Source: Bacteriovoracaceae bacterium UBA6261 (GTDB lineage: Bacteria > Bdellovibrionota > Bacteriovoracia > Bacteriovoracales > Bacteriovoracaceae). From it: a stretch of 64,000 bases of DNA. The notes below the pieces were generated by a model that worked only from the letters and a program-made list of their open reading frames with translations, was not told the origin of the DNA and did not search any database. This document shows, piece after piece, positions 9,328-17,037 of the stretch. The first letter of the stretch is position 1. Every line of letters begins with the position of its first letter. Location: NCBI GenBank assembly GCA_002440825.1, contig DJVH01000096.1, positions 124,006-188,005 on the forward strand. The letters are read 5' to 3'. The translations under genes and the position numbers were made by a program.

Positions 9328-10470
9328 TCACTGACACATTTTTTTCAGCAAACTATCTTTCAAATGAATTCTCCTTTGATTGCCATAAAAGCTCTCAAGG
9401 TTCTCCTGATAACTGCTAGGGGCCGCTTCTTCCAGAGGAAGAATAGAAAGGTCGTTGCGGTAAACAGGAGCGTAGGCCCCTCCAAAAACGCGTGCTTTTT
9501 GTCCTTGTTTTTTTATCAGACCAAGATAGAAAATGGCCCCGGTCTGACTCGCGGGATTTTCCTGGCAAGCGACAAAATTTCCGAGCGAATAAAAAATAAG
9601 ACCTTCTCGGCCATCTCTTGCGGTGACTTTCTCCCAAGGCTGCAAGACGTGTGGATGAGAACCCACTACCGCCAGTGCTCCGGCCTCAATATACCTGCGG
9701 GCATAATCGCGCTGGTACTCTTTTACTTGCAGTGAATATTCAACGCCCCAATGCGGAAGAACGACAATGGCCTCAATCGTCTTATCTGAGGCCAGTTTTT
9801 TAATAATCTGAAAGATTTCCTGTGATTCGCAGTTTAGAACCTGCTTGTTAGGGTCATTGCCATTTAAAACCTCACTGCAGCCGATAAAGGCCGTACGGAT
9901 ATTTTTAATCAGAGCTGTCGAATAAAAGGCGTCTTTGGAATTCTGGGAATTCTGGGAATTCTGGGAATTCTGGGAGTGGCGCACCCCTGTTATTTTCATT
10001 CCCAGAGAGCGGGCCGCTTCGATGGTTCTGTCGAGCCCGATACTTTTGCGGTCCATGGCATGATTATTGGCCGCGGTGATCATATCAAAACCCGAATCCT
10101 GTAAATCGGAGAGAAGCCGGGGATGATAATTGAAAACCAGGTTTGTGCCACTAAAGATGAAATCGTCGTAGATAAATCCCACGTCTCCGTGATCAACACC
10201 CTTGGCATCAATTCCCATGGCGACTGGTCCTTCTACATTGCCCACTGAATAATCGGCCTTGAGCAAAAGGGGAAGGGTTTTTTCCCAAAGGGGTGTAAAG
10301 TGCTGACCTTCCATGACGGACAGATACATTGGTCGATGAATCAAAATATCTCCAACGAAGGAAATGATGGCCTTATCTGTCCCTGAGTCACAAGGCGTAG
10401 AAAAGCTCAAATCGTTGGCGGTCCGGCCCACCCCTGGCAGAAGTAAGAGCAAAAGGAAAAGCTTGTTCAC
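9328..10470 (-). CDS. CapA-family secreted metallophosphoesterase-like protein (copy 2)
   Basis: Second CapA-like protein, with the same block order as the copy at 5039-6187: ISFVGDILIHRPMY, SVGNVEGPVAMG, AANNHAMDRK, LPHWGVEYSLQV, VGSHPHVLQPWEKV and YSLGNFVACQ. The signal peptide is KLFLLLLLLPGVGRTA. I chose the GTG at 10470 because AGAGG lies 7-8 bases upstream and it places the signal peptide at the start; a GTG at 10500 would add ten residues without a ribosome binding site. An in-frame 9-bp repeat encodes four SQN-type units in a surface loop. Stop codon abuts that of the convergent OmpV-like gene. Confidence 0.85.
   Translation of the reverse strand: MNKLFLLLLLLPGVGRTANDLSFSTPCDSGTDKAIISFVGDILIHRPMYLSVMEGQHFTPLWEKTLPLLLKADYSVGNVEGPVAMGIDAKGVDHGDVGFIYDDFIFSGTNLVFNYHPRLLSDLQDSGFDMITAANNHAMDRKSIGLDRTIEAARSLGMKITGVRHSQNSQNSQNSQNSKDAFYSTALIKNIRTAFIGCSEVLNGNDPNKQVLNCESQEIFQIIKKLASDKTIEAIVVLPHWGVEYSLQVKEYQRDYARRYIEAGALAVVGSHPHVLQPWEKVTARDGREGLIFYSLGNFVACQENPASQTGAIFYLGLIKKQGQKARVFGGAYAPVYRNDLSILPLEEAAPSSYQENLESFYGNQRRIHLKDSLLKKMCQ
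9938..9973. repeat. Four perfect tandem copies of a 9-bp unit
   Basis: Unit GAATTCTGG repeated four times without mismatch, inside the CapA-like gene. On the coding strand it gives repeated Ser-Gln-Asn triplets. Because the unit is a multiple of three, gain or loss of copies by slippage keeps the reading frame. The paralogue at 5039-6187 has no such repeat at the equivalent place (it reads GVRKSTEKDGDFF). Confidence 0.95.
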
Positions 10471-10582
10471 GAAGACAACCTCTGAAAAAGAAGCCGTCAC
10501 TCTAACAAGGACAACGGGTGTTTGACCAATAGCCTTTGCTGATTCATACTATACAAGATTATTTTGTTTAGAGGGAGGATCT

Positions 10583-11293
10583 ATGGCCGTAAAGAAGTCA
10601 CCAGCTAAAAAAGCAGTGAAAAAAGCACCAGCAAAAAAAGCACCAGCCAAAAAAGCACCAGCAAAAAAAGTAGCAGCAAAGAAAGTAGCAGCAAAGAAGC
10701 CAGCAGCTAAGAAAGCAGCAGCAAAGAAGCCAGCGGCTAAAAAACCTGCGGCCAAAAAAGCGCCAGCAAAAAAAGTTGCTGCTAAAAAAGCTCCAGCAAA
10801 AAAAGTTGCCGCAAAAAAAACAACCGCTAAAAAAGCACCAGCAAAAAAAGCTCCCGCTAAAAAAGCTCCTGCTAAAAAAGTAGCGGCCAAAAAAGCTGCG
10901 CCAGCAAAAAAGACAGCTGCAAAATCACCGGCAAAAAAATCTTCTGAAGCCTTCACTCAAATGGCAAAGATCGAAGTGCTTGAGATGGTGACTGAACCTT
11001 CAAAGGCAAAGAAAGAATCATCCAAAAAACCAGCTCCGAAAAAAGCTGCTCCAGCTCCTGCTCCTGCCAAAAAAGAAGGACAAGTGACATTGGATGAAAA
11101 TGAATTTCTTCATTTAAAAATGGCCAAGGCCGCACACGAAAATCCACGCGAAAGCCATCCGGAAGAAGGGGGAGAGGAAGAAGTAGAACACCCACCACTA
11201 ACTCCCATCGTTCGCGAAACTCCGAAAGTGGGTCGAAATGAACCATGTCCATGTGGTTCAGGATTAAAATACAAAAAGTGTCACGGAAAATAA
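10583..11293 (+). CDS. Histone H1-like Lys/Ala/Pro-rich protein with C-terminal SEC-C motif
   Basis: A 236-residue protein. Residues 1-125 are a run of Lys-Ala-Pro pentapeptides of the KKAPA and KKVAA type, as in eukaryotic H1 tails and bacterial H1-like proteins, so a highly basic, disordered, DNA-binding region is likely. Residues about 126-215 are acidic to mixed (VTLDENEF, HPEEGGEEEVEHPP). The last 22 residues are a SEC-C zinc motif: NEPCPCGSGLKYKKCHG (CxCx8CH). Start ATG at 10583 follows GAGGGAGG. The long minus-strand frame opposite is a by-product of the repeats. Function is inferred: nucleoid compaction or RNA/ribosome association; SEC-C modules also occur in SecA and other nucleic-acid or protein-binding proteins. 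Confidence 0.85.
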   Translation: MAVKKSPAKKAVKKAPAKKAPAKKAPAKKVAAKKVAAKKPAAKKAAAKKPAAKKPAAKKAPAKKVAAKKAPAKKVAAKKTTAKKAPAKKAPAKKAPAKKVAAKKAAPAKKTAAKSPAKKSSEAFTQMAKIEVLEMVTEPSKAKKESSKKPAPKKAAPAPAPAKKEGQVTLDENEFLHLKMAKAAHENPRESHPEEGGEEEVEHPPLTPIVRETPKVGRNEPCPCGSGLKYKKCHGK

Positions 11294-11294
11294 T

Positions 11295-11813
11295 TCAGTT
11301 CAGTTCAATAATAGCTTTGTAGCCGTTCAGGATGGGATAAGGGGAAAGAAAAGTAATAATCACTTGTCCCCATCCTGCGGCCGGAAGGCTTGGGTGATAC
11401 ACGACTTCAATCATTGATTTTCCATTATGTGGCTTAATCAGAATATCATAGGCGTTTTCTTTTCCATTCCAGTTCATTCTTTTTATAAACTGAAGCCTTG
11501 CTTTTTTTACTTCCATGAACCCCTTCTTCTCGAGCATGGCGTACCCGCGAGTATCTTTAAATTCCGGTGGAAGTTCTATGACTGTTTCCCCTTGTAAAAC
11601 TTTTTTAGGAATAGGCACCAGCGCTTTTTTGTTGATGTCGTAGCTCATCCTGGCCGAAAACTTTGTTTTATCTTTCTCTGTTATTTCAACTTTAGCAGTT
11701 CCTCCTTTGTGGAGGCGTCCTTTCAGGATATGATAAGAAGCACTTTCTAGGGCAGCGAAAGCAGAATTGAGCGTGAATAAAAAGAGAGTGGTGAGCAGCA
11801 GCAGATATTTCAT
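11295..11813 (-). CDS. Secreted protein of unknown function
   Basis: A 172-residue protein with a Sec signal peptide (MKYLLLLTTLFLFTLNSAFA). The mature part is rich in beta-strand-like sequence with many Lys residues and no Cys. I do not recognise a family. It converges tail-to-tail with the H1-like gene, leaving a single base between the two stop codons. Probably periplasmic or surface located. Confidence 0.7.
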   Translation of the reverse strand: MKYLLLLTTLFLFTLNSAFAALESASYHILKGRLHKGGTAKVEITEKDKTKFSARMSYDINKKALVPIPKKVLQGETVIELPPEFKDTRGYAMLEKKGFMEVKKARLQFIKRMNWNGKENAYDILIKPHNGKSMIEVVYHPSLPAAGWGQVIITFLSPYPILNGYKAIIELN

Positions 11814-11893
11814 CAGTTCTCCTTAAAGTTCCGATGAAAGAACGTTATCACCAATTTTCTCTGCATAAAAAAGAATAAAAATTATAGGTCTTA

Positions 11894-12835
11894 TTGAAAT
11901 TTATGATGGAAAAAAAGCTTCTTAATCAAATTGTCAGAATACAGAAGACACATTTCAGAAAAGCTTTCGGCAAAGGAATGAGTGACCAGCAATGCCGGGA
12001 ACTGGCAGAGAAACTTAGAAAGGCCTATAACGAAAATCAATTCATTTATCGGCAAGATGAAAAAGGAAAACTGATTTATTTTTTTCAGTATCAGCTTTCG
12101 ATTATGCAGGAATTCAATGAGCAGTTCTTTCATGTACCGCTTTTCTGGAGCAGAGAGACGGCCGGGGCAAGAAAAAAACTGTTGTCTGAAATAGGGAAAG
12201 AAGCCCGCAAAAACAAAAAAGAGAAAAAAATCAAAAGAATGCTCATTACCGTTTCAGCTGATGAAACACATTGGATTGAGTCCTTTAAAAAATCGGGCAA
12301 GCTGACTTATATTGAACTCGTAGGAAAGACAGACGAGTCTATCGTTCGCTTGAAAAAACTGTTAAAAAAAGAAACAAAACCGAAAGGATTTTCTTTCTCC
12401 CGGTTGAAGGCCTCAGATGTTCCGGCGCTTGTTAAGCTGGATATCGAGTCACACTTGAAAGATCCAAGCAGCAGAATGCGCGACATTTTTCTGAAACCCA
12501 TCGGCAAAAAATTGATGAAAAATTTTTATCGGAACCTGGTGAAAAGCGGGAAATGTTTCGTTCTGAGAAAAGATGGAAAAATGGCCGGAAGCATCGCCTG
12601 GTTCATCGATCAAAAAAATCATTATGGCTTAGTGGCTTCAATCTTTGTCGCTGAAAATTTCAAAGGGCAGGGGCTTTCAAAAGTGATGTACCTCAAGCTG
12701 TTGGAAGAATTTAAGCGAAAAAAATGTCCTTATTATATCGGTTCCAGTACGACTGAAAATGTTTTATTGCTGGCAAAAAAAATCAAACGCAAACCGATGA
12801 ATTATTCTTTTATCGTCCGCATAAGTATGCTGTAG
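11894..12835 (+). CDS. GNAT-family acetyltransferase-like protein with N-terminal extension
   Basis: A 313-residue protein. The C-terminal half (about 165-313) fits a GNAT fold: FSRLKASDVPALVKLDIESH (strand and helix 1), GKCFVLRKDGKMAGSIAWF, YGLVASIFVAENFKGQGLSKVMYLKLL with the acetyl-CoA loop (Q/RGxGLS), then a final strand pair. The first 160 residues are helical and basic and I do not recognise them. The frame opens at a TTG (11894) with AGG a suitable distance upstream; ATG codons at 11903 and 11906 are alternatives. The substrate is unknown. Its 3' end overlaps the convergent methyltransferase gene by 34 bases. Confidence 0.7.
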   Translation: MKFMMEKKLLNQIVRIQKTHFRKAFGKGMSDQQCRELAEKLRKAYNENQFIYRQDEKGKLIYFFQYQLSIMQEFNEQFFHVPLFWSRETAGARKKLLSEIGKEARKNKKEKKIKRMLITVSADETHWIESFKKSGKLTYIELVGKTDESIVRLKKLLKKETKPKGFSFSRLKASDVPALVKLDIESHLKDPSSRMRDIFLKPIGKKLMKNFYRNLVKSGKCFVLRKDGKMAGSIAWFIDQKNHYGLVASIFVAENFKGQGLSKVMYLKLLEEFKRKKCPYYIGSSTTENVLLLAKKIKRKPMNYSFIVRISML

Positions 12836-13653
12836 CCTAGGAATCGTTTCACTTTCTCTTTTCCGTCCTGATTATTCTCCTGAAGCCATCCAGGAGTAGG
12901 AGGCATCCTGCCCAGGAGTTCTGATTCGACACCGAAAAATTTTGTCTGGAATTGTTCCCAGCCTCTTTCTTTGAAAAAAGCAAACCAATCCTCAGGATAA
13001 AAAAGAAAAGGCGCATTCTGCATCTGTTTCAGACGTTTGGGCGTGCGGAGAAATTGCAGGATTTCAGGAGAATAATATTCAGTAATCCAGTAGTGAAAGT
13101 TTTTTTCATTATATAAGTCAAGGGCTAGGCCGGAAGCTTCCTCGTTGCTGAGATAAGGGACTACACCTTCAGTGATCACCAGCACCTTTGCAGACTGTTT
13201 TGACACTTCATCAAAAAAAGCTTGTCTCCGTTTGGCATCGGAGAGATCAAGGGCCTTTCTTTCGAGAAGGCAGCGGGGAATTTCTGATTGCAGCTTGCTG
13301 TTTTTTAAATTAATAATTTTTTCAAAATCCACTTCAATCCACTTAAGTGTTGAAGGAAGGTCCAGCCGGTAAGGTCGGGTATCAAGACCGGCGCCAAGAT
13401 TTAAAACAGTCTCTATAGATTGATCGCGCACGAGTGAAAGAATGAACTCGTCGATAATGCACGTTCTGATGACAACAGACCAGGCCGTATAGCGTGATCC
13501 TTGAGTTCTTCGCGCCAGAACATCACCGCGTTCTCCAATCAAAAGTCGTGCAAAAGGATCGCGAAAGAGCGCATCCTTGCGGTCATTTTCCTCTGCTCTG
13601 TAAGCGGCGACCCAAATGGCAGTATCTGTCACATCGTTAATAGTATTGCTCAT
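12802..13653 (-). CDS. SAM-dependent methyltransferase of the LCMT/Ppm1-like family
   Basis: A 283-residue protein with the class I methyltransferase glycine motif VLNLGAGLDTRPYRLDLP, the acidic strand WIEVDFEKI, and VLVITEGVVPYLSNEEA, all typical of the TIGR00027/leucine carboxyl methyltransferase-like family. It starts AVWVAAYRAEE-like (IWVAAYRAEENDRKDALFRDPFARLL), the conserved family N-terminus. Substrates for bacterial members are mostly unknown; some act in polyketide or secondary metabolism. No biosynthetic cluster is next to it. Confidence 0.82.
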   Translation of the reverse strand: MSNTINDVTDTAIWVAAYRAEENDRKDALFRDPFARLLIGERGDVLARRTQGSRYTAWSVVIRTCIIDEFILSLVRDQSIETVLNLGAGLDTRPYRLDLPSTLKWIEVDFEKIINLKNSKLQSEIPRCLLERKALDLSDAKRRQAFFDEVSKQSAKVLVITEGVVPYLSNEEASGLALDLYNEKNFHYWITEYYSPEILQFLRTPKRLKQMQNAPFLFYPEDWFAFFKERGWEQFQTKFFGVESELLGRMPPTPGWLQENNQDGKEKVKRFLGYSILMRTIKE

Positions 13654-13797
13654 AATAACAGTGTAAAAGAATCATATGCTAAGTTTCAAATTAAAACTGA
13701 ACTTAAACCTAACATTCACCGCAACTTTTCCGCTCTGTAAAAAAAAATTAACATGGGTCTATGAAACTGACATGAAACCAGATTTTCAGGAGGACTT

Positions 13798-14133
13798 ATG
13801 AAATATTTACTAATTGCATCTCTGTGTCTTTTCAATATGACTTCTTTTGCAAACGATAAAAAAATGCATAAAGACATGGATAAGAAAATGGACAAAATGT
13901 CTTTCGAAGATGCCCAAAAAATGAAACTTGATATGCTCGATAAAAAACAATCAATGATTGATGATGAAAAAAAATGTATTAAGGACTCTAAAGATAAAAC
14001 GGAAATGAAAAAATGCATGAAAGAGAGCTGGGAAAAATACGATGAGATGAAAAAAGAAGCGAAGAAAGACATGAAAGAAAAATCTGAAAAACATGCTGAT
14101 AAAAAAGAAACAAAAGACGAAAAGAAAATGTAG
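13798..14133 (+). CDS. Small secreted Lys/Met/Asp-rich helical protein
   Basis: A 111-residue protein with signal peptide (MKYLLIASLCLFNMTSFA) and a mature part almost entirely made of Lys, Asp, Glu and Met (MHKDMDKKMDKM, EKKCIKDSKDKTEMKKCMKE). Two Cys residues are spaced CX13C. It should form a charged helix or coiled coil in the periplasm. No family recognised; the Met/Asp/Lys pattern is reminiscent of metal-binding periplasmic proteins but this is only a compositional resemblance. AGGAGG precedes the ATG, and a strong terminator follows the stop codon. Confidence 0.72.
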   Translation: MKYLLIASLCLFNMTSFANDKKMHKDMDKKMDKMSFEDAQKMKLDMLDKKQSMIDDEKKCIKDSKDKTEMKKCMKESWEKYDEMKKEAKKDMKEKSEKHADKKETKDEKKM

Positions 14134-14143
14134 TAAACCAAAG

Positions 14144-14172
14144 AAGGCCGCGGTTTCGCGGCCTTTGTTTTT
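14144..14172. terminator. Rho-independent terminator
   Basis: Nine-base-pair perfect GC-rich stem (AAGGCCGCG paired with CGCGGCCTT, 4-base loop) followed by TGTTTTTT. It ends the transcript of the small secreted protein at 13798-14133 and lies tail-to-tail with the gene at 14172-14690, for which it could also act, though the T tract is on the plus strand. Confidence 0.88.
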
Positions 14173-14690
14173 TAGCGGCAGACGCTGGCAGGAAACGTTT
14201 CGTGAAGTCCAGCTCGTGTGTGTTTAAATCGAATAACGGAGAGGCCATCGGCCTTTGAGACAGCAGTTTGTAGACGTTCTTCAATGTGTCTTTCACAGAT
14301 ACTGTTTCCTTGTTCATCCTTACCCAGATCTTTGACTTCAACAATCTGACGATTGATTTTTAGTCTTTCAACTTTTGTACTTTCAACTGTTCCCAAAATA
14401 TCTTCGATCGAAAAACCGCCGCGTGAAAAAGCTTTGCAGGCACCCGCCGTCATGCAAGGTTCTCCCGGAAAATCGCCGGCATTGATATTGGAATGATCAA
14501 AAAGAGTCCAACCATCAAGCGCAGGAATATTTATTTTTAATTCCGCCAGCCCGTAGCCCAGGGCCGAGCAGCGCACGCTGGAATTGTTAAGTGTCACATC
14601 TGTAACTTTGCTGTCGGAAATGAGAATTCTTTCAGCTGCGATCAATTGAGTTGTTAATGATAATAAAGCAAATAGTAAGTATTTTTTCAT
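14172..14690 (-). CDS. Secreted cysteine-containing protein of unknown function
   Basis: A 172-residue protein with signal peptide (MKKYLLFALLSLTTQLIAA). The mature part has five Cys (RCSALG, EPCMTAGACKAF, SICERH, SVCR-end), so disulfide bonds in the periplasm are likely. No family recognised. It is divergent from a LysR-type regulator, with an inverted repeat in the shared upstream region, so it is a plausible target of that regulator. Confidence 0.7.
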   Translation of the reverse strand: MKKYLLFALLSLTTQLIAAERILISDSKVTDVTLNNSSVRCSALGYGLAELKINIPALDGWTLFDHSNINAGDFPGEPCMTAGACKAFSRGGFSIEDILGTVESTKVERLKINRQIVEVKDLGKDEQGNSICERHIEERLQTAVSKADGLSVIRFKHTRAGLHETFPASVCR

Positions 14691-14736
14691 AAAGTCCCCC
14701 TGTGAAAGAAGTTTTACGCTTGAATCTTGTATAAAT

Positions 14737-14770
14737 AAATTGAATACTGTGAATAACTGTGATTCAATTT
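14737..14770. promoter_or_regulatory. Candidate LysR operator
   Basis: Perfect 9-bp inverted repeat AAATTGAAT / ATTCAATTT with a 16-base spacer that itself holds ACTGTGA twice as a direct repeat. It sits between the divergent genes at 14172-14690 and 14775-15611 and ends 4 bases before the lysR start codon. A TATAAA element lies just outside the left arm (about 14729). The position and symmetry suit autoregulation of the LysR gene; binding is inferred. Confidence 0.45.
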
Positions 14771-14774
14771 ATGA

Positions 14775-15611
14775 ATGATCAATTCACATGATTTAAAAAG
14801 TTTTGTTGTGACGGCCAGAGTCCTGCATTTAACCAAAGCAGCTAAAGAGCTTGGTCTTTCCCAACCGGCACTCAGCCACTGTATAAAACGTCTGGAAGCT
14901 GAAACGGGAGAAGTTCTCTTCCTGCGAAGAAAAGAAGGATTGGTTCTGACTAAAGCAGGAGAATTTCTTTTTCAGCGCGGACAAAAAATCTGTGATGATC
15001 TCCAGCAGGTTCACGAAACGTTGAAGAACGGGGGAACGGAAACTAAATCATCTCTGAATGTCGGTATACATCCTTCCGTTGCGGCCTATCTCATGCCTCA
15101 GGTTTTAAAGATGAATTCCGGACTGACATTTCATTTTAAATTTGGTCTTTCCAGAGAGGTGACTGAATGGGTTCAAACAGGAAAAATTGATTGTGGTATA
15201 GCGATCAACCCTTTTCCACACAGCAATTTAATAATCAATGAACTTGAAAAAGATGAAGTCACGCTATGGTGTAGAAAAAAAGATTTCAACAAAGAGACGC
15301 TCTTTTTTGATCCGCAAATTCACCAGACATTTTCCTTACTTCGTCAGCTTGAAAAAAAAGAAATATCATTCAAAGAACATTTTGAAATTCCCAATCTCGA
15401 ACTCATTGCCAAATTTGTGTACGAGGGAGCAGGTGTAGGCATTCTTCCTTCGCGCGTGTTGAAAAATTATTTTCCCGATAAGACAACTCTTTTTTCTACA
15501 AAGATTAAGCCATTTACTGATAAAATTTGCTTTGCTTATTCCGTAGAAAACAAAGGCGTAGATTCCATTCTTCAATTTAAAAATCTTTTAAAAAAAAGTT
15601 TTGTAAAATGA
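14775..15611 (+). CDS. LysR-family transcriptional regulator
   Basis: A 278-residue regulator. The N-terminal winged helix-turn-helix is clear: LKSFVVTARVLHLTKAAKEL, LSQPALSHCIKRLEAETGEVLFLR and GLVLTKAGEFLFQRG. The C-terminal half is a shortened LysR substrate domain (LNVGIHPSVAAYLMPQVL, IDCGIAINPFP, FVYEGAGVGILPSRVL). Slightly shorter than the usual 290-310. Effector unknown. The divergent secreted protein gene at 14172-14690 is the likeliest target, together with its own promoter. It is followed by the PHB-depolymerase-like esterase on the same strand. Confidence 0.93.
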   Translation: MINSHDLKSFVVTARVLHLTKAAKELGLSQPALSHCIKRLEAETGEVLFLRRKEGLVLTKAGEFLFQRGQKICDDLQQVHETLKNGGTETKSSLNVGIHPSVAAYLMPQVLKMNSGLTFHFKFGLSREVTEWVQTGKIDCGIAINPFPHSNLIINELEKDEVTLWCRKKDFNKETLFFDPQIHQTFSLLRQLEKKEISFKEHFEIPNLELIAKFVYEGAGVGILPSRVLKNYFPDKTTLFSTKIKPFTDKICFAYSVENKGVDSILQFKNLLKKSFVK

Positions 15612-15659
15612 ATTTAGTTTGAGTACTATCCCGCCACTTAATTGCGGGAGCTGTTTTCG

Positions 15660-17018
15660 ATGAATAAAATGTTCATTATTCTGAGTTTTCTTGTCTTTTC
15701 TTTGGCCCTTTCTTCGACTTTTTCTCAAGAAAAAAGCAAAGTTACCATCTCTGGAATTTCTTCCGGAGGTTTTATGGCCAATCAAATGGCGACCATTTTT
15801 TCTTCAGAAATATCTGGCGTTGGAACTGTCGCTGGTGGATTTTATTATTGCGCGGAAGATTATCTTCCTAAGAAAATTAAGCAAGATGCAAAGACAATCG
15901 GGACGACAAATCTTTTTCTTTTTGAACCAACAGAAAAAGTAATCAGCGATACTCTCAACCCGTTTATTATTTTTCGTGGGCTTAATCCGCAAACGTGGTT
16001 TCGTCCTCAAAAAGGAAATCCCATTTACCGTTCGGTTGCCATCTGCATGGGAGAACCGGATAAAGCACAACTTGAAACAGCTTATTTAAAAAAGAATGAA
16101 GAAAATCATCTTATTGATCCACTTTTTCATTTACGTGATCAGAAAGTTTATCTCTTTCAAGGCCTTGCAGATTCTGTTCTCAACTCGCATATGCAGAACA
16201 AATTAAAAGAGCACTACCTGGCCGTTGGAGTCAAATCAGAAAATATCCAGATGGAAGAGGGGGAAGGAAGTCATAATTTTCCCACTGTCAGGACGGATGG
16301 AATTGATTGTGGTTCGGAAGAAGTCCCTTATGTTTCTTCTTGTGGAATTGATGTGGCCGGCAATATTCTCAAGCAATTAGTAAAAACCTCTCTTGTTCGC
16401 GGTGAGTTCACCAAAGAGCATATTTATCTTGTTGATCAGACTGATTTTTTTAACGGCACTAAAAGAGAAGAAGAATGGGTTCAACCGTCGGCAAGCATTG
16501 CTCCGTATGGTTATTTATACGCCAGCGATAAATGCCTCGAGACGCCGGGACTTTGTCATCTGCATGTAGCGCTTCATGGTTGCAAAATGAGCGATTCTTA
16601 TCAGGAGTCTTTTCAGGCGCAATATCAAAATCAGGTGAATGCATATAAAATTCTCTCAATGCGTTCGAAAAAAGACTGGCGCGGTTTTACTAATGTTCTT
16701 CCTTTTATTGAAGATAAAGTGAATCAGTATGGTCTTTTGAAATTTGTTCAAGACGCTGGCTATCTTGAGTATGCTGAGGCCAATAATGTGATGGTTCTTT
16801 TTCCACAAACATGGATAACAGAAGCCAATTTTCCTTATAATCCAAAAGGCTGCTGGGATTGGTTTGGTTGGACTGATGAACAATACGCCACTAAAAAAGG
16901 CGCTGAAGCAAAATGGCTTATGCCTTTTATCAGATCTGTGGCAGAAAATCCGAAAGCAAGAATCCTGTCGGTTAAACCCAAATTTGACCTGGTGGAAAAA
17001 AACTTTCCGCGCAAGTAA
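15660..17018 (+). CDS. Secreted PHB-depolymerase-like esterase
   Basis: A 452-residue protein with signal peptide (MNKMFIILSFLVFSLALSSTFS). The alpha/beta-hydrolase nucleophile elbow is GISSGGFMANQMA, followed by the poly(3-hydroxybutyrate) depolymerase-type order VYLFQGLADSVLNSHM (acid), GSHNFPTV and VALHGCKMSDSY. This arrangement resembles PhaZ7-like or d-PHB-type depolymerases, though it could hydrolyse other esters. ATG at 15660 is chosen because GCGGGAG lies 10 bases upstream; an in-frame TTG at 15642 would overlap that site. The ribosome binding site is the right arm of a small hairpin (15629-15649). Confidence 0.8.
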   Translation: MNKMFIILSFLVFSLALSSTFSQEKSKVTISGISSGGFMANQMATIFSSEISGVGTVAGGFYYCAEDYLPKKIKQDAKTIGTTNLFLFEPTEKVISDTLNPFIIFRGLNPQTWFRPQKGNPIYRSVAICMGEPDKAQLETAYLKKNEENHLIDPLFHLRDQKVYLFQGLADSVLNSHMQNKLKEHYLAVGVKSENIQMEEGEGSHNFPTVRTDGIDCGSEEVPYVSSCGIDVAGNILKQLVKTSLVRGEFTKEHIYLVDQTDFFNGTKREEEWVQPSASIAPYGYLYASDKCLETPGLCHLHVALHGCKMSDSYQESFQAQYQNQVNAYKILSMRSKKDWRGFTNVLPFIEDKVNQYGLLKFVQDAGYLEYAEANNVMVLFPQTWITEANFPYNPKGCWDWFGWTDEQYATKKGAEAKWLMPFIRSVAENPKARILSVKPKFDLVEKNFPRK

Positions 17019-17037
17019 TTTGCATTATACTTAAGGC

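Noticed and set aside
9938..9973. CRISPR-like repeat
   Set aside because: A simple 9-bp tandem repeat inside a coding region, without spacers.
10549..10956. Ala/Phe-rich reading frame on the minus strand opposite the H1-like gene
   Set aside because: It is the reverse complement of the lysine/alanine repeat; no ribosome binding site and unnatural composition.
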